Shown in pieces: positions 21,501 through 33,500 of a stretch of DNA of 64,000 nucleotides (within the stretch, counting starts at the first letter, position 1; each line of letters begins with the position of its first letter). The DNA lies in NCBI GenBank assembly GCA_013396995.1, contig VWZP01007308.1, forward strand, positions 188,814 to 252,813, written 5' to 3'. The notes under the pieces were generated by a model. That model was not told the origin of the DNA, did not search any database, and saw nothing but the letters and a program-made list of their open reading frames with translations. Made by a program: the position numbers and the translations under genes. This DNA comes from Dicaeum eximium. Taxonomy: Eukaryota; Chordata; Aves; Passeriformes; Dicaeidae.

Positions 21501-24500
21501 CCCTGCCACAGCAGCTGGGGTCCATGCCTGCTCTGGGAATGTTAACATGCTGCTTCTTTTCCTCCCAAAGATGTCCATTGTGCCAGATGCTGACTGGAAG
21601 TGCAGGCAAAAGACGAAGACAGTGCCAGACAGCAAAAATCCCGTGTTCCATGAGCACTTTGTGTTGTGAGTATGGCAGGGCAGAGGCAGCTCTGGGCCAT
21701 CCCTCAGCACCGTGTCACACAGGGCAGTGGGGACCCAGTGCCACTGTCCCAGGGCTCTCTCCCCACGTCACAGCCTCGTGTTTGCTTTTGCTTTGTGATC
21801 TCTAATAAACACTCAGCACGCCTGAGCAGCTCTGCTGCTGCGATGAGGAGTGACAGACATTATTCTGCTGGCTTTTGTAGCTGAAGTGCCTTGAACTTTT
21901 GGGCAGAGCTCTGCAGAGCTGTCAGCACACACAGCATGGCAGCGCTGCTCCTGCATGCTCAGACTTTCTTGCTGGGCAGGAGTTGGACAAACACACTCCA
22001 TTTCCTAGACCTGGCATCTGCAATAGTGTGACTGAGGAAGGTAAAAGGGTTTCCTACAGCTCCAGCATGTCTCTGCGTGGGAAAGGAGCTGCATGACTTA
22101 GTGTTTGAGTAGAGCTTGTCACTGCTGGTGATGGAGGCTGTGCCAGCCTTCTGACCCATGCAGCGTTTGATTTGGCACAGGGTGGTGGTTTCAGAGCATG
22201 AACTGTGGCTTGTTCCTTGCATTTACCCTTTGATGTTGGATGTGTCTTTCTGCAAGATTATTCCCCCCCTGAAACTGCATGAGTTGTGTCCCCGCACCTG
22301 CCCAGGAGAGGTCACATCCCCTGCAGGTGTCTGTCAGGAATGAGCAGATTGCTCTCTGGGGAGATGCTGCAGTGCTCTGTGCAGAGACTGGAGGAGAACA
22401 CCTGGCTGTGAGGAGGCTCAGGAGTCTGTGGCTGTGAGGGCAGCCCTTGCTGAGTGCTCCTGGGGAGGCTGATGGGCTGTGTCCTCTTGTTACAGCCCAG
22501 TGCAAGAGGAGGATGAGCAGAAGCGTCTCTTGGTCACAGTCTGGAACAGAGAGAGGAATTCCAGGTAAGGGGCTGCCAGCTGTCATAGGATCCTTTTCAG
22601 ATGGGGCTGTTGTGGCAGTGACCCTGTCCCCTGCTCTGGTCACCCCATGTGAGCTCCTCCAGGGCCCTGGGCCCCGAGGGCTGGCCCTGACCTCAGGGCT
22701 GCTCTGCTCAAGGGCTTGGGCCGGAGATGTCCCAGCTGGGGTCACACTCGTGGGCAGCCAGTGCTGGTGAGCATCATGGGCAGGAAACCCCGCCTTTGGC
22801 ACTCTATTGCCATCGCTGCTGCTTGGTAGCCACCAGCTGGGCCAGCATTCAAACCCCTGTGGCCACTTGTGCCTGCACTGTTAGCCAAAGCCAGGTGGGG
22901 CTGGAGCGGGCTGGGACCTCCCCTCCCTCTGGGGACAATGCAGCCAGGGGCACCAACGGGCCTGTCACCTTGCAGGCTGTGCTGCCAGCTCAGGCAAGTG
23001 CCATCTGCCTCCTTAGCCGAGCTCCTGCCAGCGCCAGGCGGGCTGGAGGTGGCCAGAGTGCCTCAGCCCAGCTCCTCCTTGCCCTGCAGCTGAGCCGTGT
23101 GCTTACACTGTGTCTGCTCCAACCACGGAGCAGGGGCACGTCCTGGGCACTGCCTGGCGCCCAGCATGGGCAGGGATGGTTGGGGTCTCCCTGAAAAGGG
23201 GTGCAAGGGGGGATCTGGTGCTCCAACAGGCGTGTGCTGACAGCCCCTGAACTCTGGTTGTCCTGCAGGCAGAGCAAACTGATCGGCTGCATGAGCTTTG
23301 GTGTGAAGTCCCTCCTGTCCCTGGACAAGGTACCCCTCTGTGACCCAGTGCAGGGTGTGGGGCTGAGGCGTGGCTCTCTGGGGTCTCTGGGCTTGGTGGG
23401 TGGATGAAAACAGGCTTTTCCCACGGCGGGAGAAGGTGCCTAGGGAGTTCCCTGCTCCCATTCCCAGTATGGATGGCTGGTGGGAGACTGGAGTTCGTGT
23501 GGTTGTTGGAGATGGGGGGGGAGGCTGTTAGAGGAGGGATCCTGGCACATGGGGTGTCACTCCCTTCTTCAGGAGCACAAAGTGGCAGCGATTGGGGGTG
23601 CACAGAGGTGTCCCCAGCACATGCTGCCTGCCCATTTGCAGGGGGGACACAGGACATGGAGCCAGGCTGCATGGGTCACATTTGACACGTGGGTGAGTGG
23701 GTGTGATGGTGGGACACGTTCAGGAGTCTGCCTGATTCCCAGCAGTGTGCTGATGGGCAGACACAGAGGTTTTCTGGCTGTTCCTGCAGGAATTCTGTGC
23801 CAGAATCCCTGTCCCTGCTGCGGCGGGTTTGGTGACAGTGCTGCTGCCCCAGCCTGGCTGCTGCTCGTTAGTACAGCTGGCTCTGCCTCCCTCGGCAGGG
23901 CTCCCGTGTCCCAGCCACCACCACAGCTGGGGATGCTTCACCCCAGGGGCCAGCGCGGAGGGATTCTGCCCCTGGGCAGCAGAATAGCTCGGCAAGCTGG
24001 AGGGGTTTCATGGAAGTGTTAATACACCCCCTGAGCTCACAGAATCACAGAATATCCTGAGCTGGAAGGGACCCACAGGGAGCATTAAGTCCAACTCCTG
24101 CACAGATGATCCCATCCGGTGCCTGAGAGGATTGTCCAAGTGCTCCTTGATTTTTGAAATTTTCACGCCTGAGGTGTGGACGTTTTCTTCATAGCAGGGG
24201 ACAAAAAAGGAGCTGGTGGTGGTGGTGGCCTGAGAGGGGGGTGAGAGTGGCTTAAGCATGGCCTCCTCTGAAATTTGGACAAGCCAGGTGCAGCCTTTTT
24301 AAAGAGTGTGGTGCTCGCGGGACCTTGGCAAGGCTGAGATGAGGTCCTGTCCCCTGGCTGCTGCATGATACTGCTGGATATCCCTCTAAAAACCTGGAAT
24401 CTTGTTGCTTCAGTGTTGCTCATTTCCCCCTTGCAAGGAGGATGGAATTTTAGCTGTTGCTGAGAGGACTCTGTGTGTGTGTGAGCAGGTCTGGGCACCT

Positions 24501-27500
24501 CTGTGTGCTGTAACTGGGGCAGCTCCTGCCCTGGCTGGGTGAAATGGGGTGAGCATCTGCCCCTGCATGCACAGCTGCTTCCCTCCCCACAGGAGATCAG
24601 TGGCTGGTATTACCTCCTCGGGGAGGACCTGGGCAGGACCAAGCACCTGAAGGTGGCCATGAGGAGGCTGAAGCAGAGCACAGGTGTGTACCACCACGGG
24701 AATATCCCAGGGAGTGTTGGCAAGGCTTGGAAGAGGAGTCACTCCTGTGTCTGAGCCTGTGTGCGGAGCAGACCCAGCCCCACTGCACCGCGTGCCCCCA
24801 TGGGCACTGCTCAGCCCTCTGGTGCTCAGTGGGCACTGGCATCTCAAAATCGTGTGGGGTGGGGATTTTGGCTGGTTCAGCAGTCTCTGCTCTCACTTTC
24901 AGCCTCACTTCTGGGGCTCTTTGGGGACCCCAACCCTGCAGCCACATCTCTCCCCCTTGCTTGCCTTGTCCTCATGCTGCCTCCTGCCTCTCAGACTAGG
25001 GGCTCATTGCTGTGGGCACACTCTCTTTGCCCCTGGGTCTGTGCTGGATGATTGGGAGCTTTTTCTCCTGCCTTGGTCTTGCAGTGCTGCCAGGGTGTGG
25101 AGGAGCAGAGGCTGGCACAGGGCAGGGTGGGGCAGCAGTGCCTGTCTCAGGTGTGCAGCCACCCTCGAGCTGCTGCCTGGAGGTGATGTGCCCGGGACAT
25201 GTAAAGGTGTCATGTGCAGTGTGGGATTGTCAGATGTGCTGTGACACTCATGGGGCCTTTTCCTTTTTAAAAAATATTTTACAAATAATTTCAGAAGTCA
25301 AGCCAGGAAGTCAAAGCTCAGCCCAGGAGAGCCAGGACACTGTGACCCTGCAGCAGCTGAAGGTGAGTGTGACAGGGCTGTGACCCACCAGCATGGGGCA
25401 GATGTGGGGTCGGGTGCCTGCATGAGGGGTTTCCAGGTGAGCCAAGGGACAGTGCTTTAGTGAGGATGATGCTGAGGTGAGAGAGTTCTGTCACCTCCCT
25501 GTTACACCATGGCTGCCACAGGCACTTTGTTACCCCAGTCAGGCCCCAGCTGGTGGAGGGGGGTGATTTGGGTGTTAATTCCCATTGCCCCGGGGACCTC
25601 TTGTTTTGCCAGTGTATTCCCATTCCAGACACAGCAGCACTGCCTGGGATGGCGGAGCTGGGGCTGGCAGGCTCCTGCCCCACAGCATCGGCCCCTGCCC
25701 AGCTTGTGGCTCCTTGGGCACGTCTGCTCCTCTCCTCCTTCCAGGACCATGTGCTCTGAGAAGGGAAAGGCCCATGGTGGAGCCTAGGTGATTTATAGGA
25801 GAGGCAAGGATGGGAAATGGGAACACAAACACATGGTTTGCATCGGAAACGGGGCTCGGGCGGCCCCGTGATTTATCTGTGCCGAATTCCGCCCTGTGCT
25901 TCCCTCAGCTGCATTTGCAGTTATTTGTTTTACAGCGCAGGGCTGAGCAAGACAAACAAAGCCAGCGCCCCTCTCCTCCCTTCCTCTCCAGCAGTCGCCA
26001 CTGACTTGAAAAGTGGTGGCTGGGAAGGAAGGCTGCTCCTCCTTCCAGCTCCAGCTCCCGCCTGGCAGCGCTGGACAATGCTCTGATGGCTCTGCCATCG
26101 CAGCTCCCCTGGGAGTGCTGAGGCTCCTCAGCTCCCTCCCTGGCCTCCCTGGCCCTGCCACCCAGGCTACTGTGCACGAGAACCTAGATTCTGGGTTCCC
26201 TCCAGCCTTCTCTCCTTTTTCATCCCACTGTAGGAGTGGGGAAGGTGTTTTCTTCTCTGATGGAACCCCATCTCCAAGGGGTTGTATCCAACTCTGGCAG
26301 TGGGGCAGCTGAGCCTTGCTGGGTATCCTACTGCTGGCTGTGCTCAGAGTTCCTCTTGGCCTTTAATTCCCAAGTTCCACCATGGATGCAGCTCAGTTGA
26401 CCTCGGTGCTTCCCCCTTGGTGACTTTATGAGCACAAAGCACGGGGACGTGCATATCCTCTAGGTCTGTGCTTTCAAAAACAAACTTTTTCTTTTTTTTT
26501 TTTTTTGCTTCTATAGACCCAAACCTCTGTTTTTTTTATGAGTGTGGAGTCGTGTCTTTCATGGAGCGAGGCTCTCACAGCCAGTGCCTGTGAAACGCCG
26601 CTCAAACATCCTCCAAGTGTTTGTGAGAACGTCGCAATAACAAAGTGCTCCGTGCGCCTGAAGAATGCCATGGGAACAAAAGCCACATCAAGAGAGCTGG
26701 GACTAGGGAATACTAAAGAGTTGACAGGAATTTTAATATAAAACTCTCTCCCTTCCTCGTCAGTGAGGGTTTTCAGGAAGCCTCTGGCTTATCGTAAAGC
26801 GGCATACAGCGCTCACAGGGGCCGGGGAGGTGAAAGGTGGCTTCCTGCCATTCTTCTCGGGAGCTGGGTTCCCATGGGCGGTCATGCCAGTTTGACTGGG
26901 GCTCCTTCCACGCTCGTGCGCTGCGAAGAGTCCGGGATCGCTGCGGGAGCCGCGGGATTTTCATGGGCTCGCGGCGGTTCGGGGGTGCCAGCCATGAACC
27001 GCTTCAATGGACTCTGCAAGGTGTGCTCGGAGCGGAGGTACAGGCAGGTCTGTATCTCCCCTGGCATGAACCCCGTGCCAGCGTGTGGCTGCGAGCCTTG
27101 GGTGCATTTCTGAGTGTCTGGGAGTTCTCTTGCCTGGCTGGGCTCTGTGGGTGCTGCTTGTGAGGCATGGACTTGATATTGTTACAGTTTGTAAATTATA
27201 GAGAGGGTAGAAGGAAAGCATCTGCACATGGGTGCCTGTGGCTGGTGTCTGCCTGTTGCTGCAGTGGAGAAATGGGCAGAGAGGTGTGCTTTTTAAATAG
27301 ATATAAATTATTAAAATATAAAAATATATGTAAATATAAAAAATATATTTACTGTACTACTTGCAGGTAGCATGCTGACGGTAACAGTGTTAAGCTGCAA
27401 GGTGTTGTCCTAATTTCCCCCTTATTAGAGAAGAAGCAGGCACAGCAGGCTGCTACTGCCTCTTTTAAAATTATTTTAGTGTTTTTGGGAGACACAGGAC

Positions 27501-30500
27501 TTGTTTCCTGAGGAGCAGCTCGCTGTGCTGGTTCCAGTTCTCCCAGTGCACAATGCCAGGTTCAGGTCCCAGTCTCCTGCAATTCAAAGAAATATTCTCT
27601 CTGTGGTCTGGGTTGGGACTCCCAGCTTAGGGTCAGCTTCTCCCTGTGCTCCTGAGCTCATCGTTCAGGTTATTCCAAACCTGCTGGGGGACAGCAAATA
27701 TTGGGAATTACAAAAGCAGCAGAATTGCAAACCCAACTGCCCCCTTCTTGCCAGGGCTGTGGTGACATCTCATGCAGGAAAGCTGCTCTGCCTTGCCTGC
27801 ATAATAGCTGACTCTGCTTTGTCTCTTAGACCTCCTCAAACCTTTATTTTGAAAATTTCCTCTGCATTTTTTGGCAAAGTTTGGGTACATCAAGCCTCCC
27901 CACCCACCTCCCAGCTCATGGCAGATGCTCATAGTTCTTTAGTTCTGTGCATGACAGCAAAAATGGGCAAAAATTGGGCAGTCGCTGCCTGTGGTGGCCA
28001 TGGTGGTGGGAGCTGAGGAGCACCAGCAGGGAGAAGCAGCACAGGGCAGGTGGGGACAAGGTCAGCCAGCTCAGGGAGAAGGAGTGGGAGACCTGACACA
28101 GGGGAAACCTTGGGCTGGGAAGTGCCTGTGGAGTCTCCGTGGTGGGAGAGATGCTGGGCTGGCTACTGAGGGGCCAGTGGTTGGTATTGGAGATAAAATT
28201 GTAGGGTATGGAACATCCTGAACTGGAAGAGACTCCCAGGAACCATGGAGTCCAACTCCTGGCTGGACTGAGCTGTGAGGTTCATTCAAAGGTGCAGAGC
28301 TACTCCTCGAGGAATCAGCAAACTCCAGAGAGAAAAATAGTCAGTGTAGTGGGGCAGGATCTGTGTTTTGATCCTGCCAGGGCAAGCCAGTTTCTCTTTT
28401 GAAGCCTGATTTTATGCTGAGTAATCACGCAGGGACAAGATGCAGGGAAATGAAATCTTGCTGCCTTTGCCCTCCCGTGGTAAAGGATTGAGGCACCATG
28501 TCACCTCCTTGGCAACTTCTGCTGAATTCCTCATCTTCCTTCTGCCTGTTTGTTCTCAAAATAATACAGGTCAGATGTTGGATTTTTAATTTTCTTTTCT
28601 CTGTCAGTAAAACAAGCATCTTGACTAATGTCTTGGGGGCTAATCAGGTATTTACAGGATCTGTCATGCTGAGCTGCTGCTGGAAGCCAACATCAAGAAA
28701 TAAGCATCATTTTATTAATAAGCTCAATGCTCCTTGAATCAGGAGGAGAAATGAGCCTAAATCAACCCAGCATCCATCCTCTCCAAATTCAGTGAGGGAA
28801 AACACACTCAGCCCAGGGAAGGGGGTGATGCACACAGATGTCTGGAGGACAGGAGCGTGCTGAGCTCGCAGCTCCCTCCAGAGCAGAGGAGTGCTGCTAT
28901 TTCTGTATTCTCCAACAGGAAATGAAATGTTTAAGTGACTTGCTTAGAGAAGTCAGTGTCAGGGCCAGACTTCCAGGTTTTCCATTGACAATGGCTTCTC
29001 AGACCTTTCCTTACACTTGGAAGAGTTAGGAGCAGAGTGTGTGCTAAATAAATGCTCCTTCTGTGGCATTCCAGAGACCCTTGGCTGGAACTGGCACTGC
29101 CTTTTAGCACCCTTTCCAGCCCTTATCCGTGGGGGTCACAGTGACAGCCCTTCCCCATCTCTAAAATGCCATGTGCCAGCATTTCCAGAGCCTGTGGGGC
29201 AGTGTGGGAATGAGGGGGGATCATCACACCCAGTGGCTGCTCTCCCACCTGACAGGCGGCTCCGGTGTCTCCCTGCAGATCACGATCCCTCGGGGCACTG
29301 ATGGCTTTGGCTTCACAATCTGCTGCGACTCCCCAGTCCGTGTGCAGGCAGTGGACTCTGGTAAGAGATTGGATCCTTTTCATCCCTCTTGATTTGAATG
29401 AATTATTGCTCCTTTTTTGCTTCCCAGAGCTGGTTGTGATTCTGGAGCTCCCATGCCTTGCAGGACTCTAGGTACCTCCATGAAACCTCATTAAATGAGT
29501 TCTCTGTTGCCTCTAATGAGGTCAGAGACCACTGGGTTAGCACTGTGTCACTATTTTGGCAGTGTTTTGCAGTAATTTGCAGAGATTTTGTTCCCTTCCC
29601 TCTCCAGCCTGAGAACTGTTTGTCTGGTTGGGTGACCTTCAGAAATCATTTGGGGCAAAAACAGGTCAGAGGGGAGCAGGATTGTGGGAATCCTCTGTTC
29701 CCTGAGTAGATCCTCTTGCTGTGGACCTGTGGGATGGACTGGTGTTTCCAGTTGCTCCCCACTGCACCCCAGGAAACACGGGAAGTTCATGCAGTAGCTC
29801 TGAGGGAGCACTGATGGCTCTGTGCTGGTGCTCTGTGTGTGTGGATGTGCTGCAAGGTGAAGCTCCAGGTTGGCTGACCTCACTTCATTTTCGGGTGTGG
29901 GTGTCAGATGGGGTTTGGGGGAGTGAGTGGTGCAAGCTGTGGAGCTCTTTGGGTGTCTCCAAGCTCCAGGGCTTCTCCTCCCCCTCCCACTCGGCCTCCT
30001 GCCTGGCAGGTGACTGGAATTTGTCCCTCTCAGGTGGTCCAGCAGAGAAGGCAGGTCTGCAGCAACTCGACACGGTGCTGCAGCTGAACGAGCAGCCTGT
30101 GGAGCACTGGAAATGTGTGGAGCTGGCACACGAAATCCGGTGAGTGTTCCCCAAAAACCCCAGGGCAGGGAGAGGTGGTTTGAGGTAGCCCAGGGCAGGG
30201 CAGTGGGAGCATTGAGTAACTGTGGGAAGGGGAAAGCTCTGAGGGATGCAGGACGCTGGAAAGGATTCCCTGGAGGAGAAGGAAGGATGCAGGAAAGGAT
30301 TCTCTGGAGGAGAAGGAAGGATGGAGGAGCTGGGGCTCACGGTAGAGGGGCAGAGGCTTTGGAGGGGCTGCAGGGCTTGTGCCTGACATGGCTGCTCCAG
30401 CCCTGATTTCCCACCCCTTCTCTCCCAGGAACTGTCCCACGGAGATCATCCTCCTGGTGTGGAGGCTGGTGCCTCAGGTGAAGCCGGCCCACGAGGCCAT

Positions 30501-33500
30501 GACCCGCAGGTCCTCCTGCAAATCCACCTATGACCTGCAGTCCCCTCCCAACAAGCGGGAGAAGAACGGCCCCGCGCAGGCGGCGCAGCGCCGCAGCTGC
30601 CACATCCTCTACGATGGCACCGAGGGGCTGGGGCTGCACACCTGGGACAGGTACACGGAGCTGGGCAGTCGGGGCCAGAACACCCTGCCAGCCCTGTCCC
30701 GGGTGCCCTCTGCTGCAGACCAGAACTACATCATCCTGGCTCCTCTGAACCCCGGCAGCCAGGTGGGCCTCAGGGCTTGCAGCCTCTCCTGGCTCCTGCT
30801 TCAGGCTTATCCAGCATCATCTCTAAATATTTACCAATTTTACAAACCACACCTCTGTCCCTTGGTGGAGCTTTCATTGTTTTCCTAAAACATTTCCCTG
30901 CTGCCTCCCCTCAGGGCTCGCCCCAGGGATGTGGGGAGGATGTGGGGGGTGTTCCCACTGCACAAGACCACACTGCAAGTCATTGCTCTCATTTTCTGCT
31001 GCAAAAGTGTTTTTTCCCCTCTCTGAAGTTCTTTGGCTTTGGCTTGGCATGTTAACTTTTGTTGTTGGTTGTTGTCACTGTACCTGAGGCCTGCTGCAGG
31101 TGACCGTGTCCTCTCTGTCCCTTTCAGCTCCTGAGGCCTGTGTATCAAGAGGACAACACTACTCTGGGTAAGCTGTCCCTGTTCTGGGAATGCTGCCCAG
31201 AGCACCCAGATCTAAGCTGGTCTTCCTGGCACCATCAAATCCTTGTCTTGAGCCCTGCAGAGGTCTCATGGTTTGAGGGCAGGAGCAGCCGCCCAGGGAT
31301 TTTGGGTGGGATCATCTTCCCACTGTGGCTCAAACCCAGAAGCAGAGGGGAACATGGCACGGGGTGAGCCTCATGTGAGAAGGTCTGTGGGAGCTCATGG
31401 AGGGCTGCTGGTGGGGCCTTCCCAGCAGGGGCAGGATGAGAACACAAAGTGTGAGAGCTCTGAGCATTGTGGATCCCCACGTGTCTGGGGGCCTGTCCAT
31501 GACGTGTTTTCCTCCTCATCCATGAGGCAGCTGGGAGAGCTGGTCCCCTGCTCTGAGACTCCCTTCAGTGCCACAGCAGTGAGGGTGGCTGTGGCTCACA
31601 GCAGTGCCAGCAGTCGTGCAGCTGGTTGTGCCAGATTTGGGGAATATTCAAGCCCTGCACTTCTGCAAAGTCTCTGGGCCAGCTCTCCTCAAAAAGCTTT
31701 TGAAACATAAACTAATAACATAAACCACACCTGTGACAGGTGTGTGTGGGATGCCTGGAGCTCCCTGGGGATAGCTGGACTTGTGGGAAGAGTGGGGTGA
31801 GGTGGATGGCAGGGCTGGGCACTGCAGGAATCCAGGTCTGTGTGGAAATACCCCTTGTTTGCTCATGGATTTGGGAGCTTTGGGAAGCTGTGCTTGTACC
31901 CTGGCCTGTCTGAATGCCCTCAGGATGAGCTGTGTATCTCTAGGGGAGCTGAGCTCTTGGAGGAGTGTGAAACCCTCAACATTCCCTGTCTGGTGAGGGC
32001 ACAGCTGGAGAACTTGGTGCTGTCTCTAAGGTGGGGCAGTGTCCAGAGAAAGCCAAGTGTGGGGCTGGCAGGGCCATGGGGTGAGTGGAGCAGGAGGGAG
32101 CAGTGTGGGTGCCAGATCCCTGTGCCTTGGGTGCTCCCAGCCCTGGAGCTCTGCAGCCAGAAGAATTTTCCACTCTCAGCTGCAGGGGATGTTTTGTTCC
32201 GTGGATAATTGCAGCTCTTTCCTGCTGTTTGTGGATCCTGTGAAAAGATGAGCTGGACCACAGGGACTTGTTCTTACAGTGGGGTGGGATTCTAAAGGTT
32301 GGGCTTCTTCCCATAACAAAGTTTGGATTTTTATGGATTTGTTTTTAATTATTTAATGTTAAGTTCAGAGGGATGAAGGTACCAGTTAACCTGAGCAGGG
32401 ATGAAGTGGGGCAGCACAGAGCTGCCCACCCAGTGACAGGAGCTGACATTTGGGTGTGTTTCTGTGCCAGGACCTCTGCAGGTGATTATTTCCTCTGATA
32501 AAATGAGGTGATTTGGGGATAAGAGCAAAAGCAAATCCTGAACAGCCCAGACAGATCTTATCTGCCCTGTGCTGAGCTGTCTCTTGTGCCTTGTTATCTG
32601 GCAGTGCAACCAGGAAAATGGGAAAAGGGAAAATGTCAGGATTAATGCACTTAGAGGTGGAAACAACCTCTTAGGTCATGAGGGTCCCCCCAGCAGAGGC
32701 AGCTGCTCCAGCCAGCAGTAAACAGCCGAGCTGGCTGGCTCTGCTGCCTTTATCTGGGAGTAAATGTGCTATTTCCTAATACTTAGTGGAATATGTAATG
32801 CTGGGCAGGTTTGTGTATTTGCTTTGGACGAGACCTTATCTGCCCTGGGCCATGTTCAGGAGTGTTTTGGCTCATTTCTGCCTGGGAAGGTTCTGGGCAT
32901 CCCTTACAGTGCGAGGGTAAAAAGCTGCTGTGGTGGGAGCAGGAGCTCTGGAGTGCCTGCAGAGAGGGAAGGAGGGATGCTGGGGTGCCCAGGGAGCTGC
33001 AGGAGGGATGCTCATTCCTGTTCCTGAGACGTCCCTGTGGGGAGAAGGAGAATGCTCCAGCTCCTCACCTGAATATGTTCAATCCCAGTGGAGAACTCTG
33101 CCTGCAGCCCCAAGCTGGCTCAGTTCATCAGCTACAGGAGGAGGGAGGAAGGAAATATGTTGATTTTTCAGTGGAGCTTCTTTTGAAGATGTGAATTTTT
33201 GGTTAGAGAGCCATGCAGTTCCTGTTGGATGTGTTGCCTGTGAGTTTTAGGGCAGAGCACAGGTTGTAGTGTCCAGCAGGATGTGGTCTGGGCTCTGCTC
33301 GAGCAGCTGAGGTGGGAGTGTGCAGGAGAAAGCCTCCTGTAATCCCTCCTTTGAGTGAGGATAACTCTCTTCAGGGAAGAGAGACAGACTGAAAACCAGT
33401 CAGGCTGCTCGGAGCTTTTCCAGCCCCAGAATGTAATGCTGAAAAACAGAGGATGATGTGATGCCAGCCTCATGAACAGTGAGGTCATCCTTTATAAATA

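Larger units (their letters stand above)
25363..29278 (+). other. RGS3 intron hosting the PDZ-RGS3 promoter
   Basis: This 3.9-kb intron carries the internal first exon at 26994-27047, an AT-rich patch (27290-27362) and a minus-strand CR1 fragment (28205-28270). No other exon was recognised. The acceptor is cggtgtctccctgcag. Confidence 0.8.
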
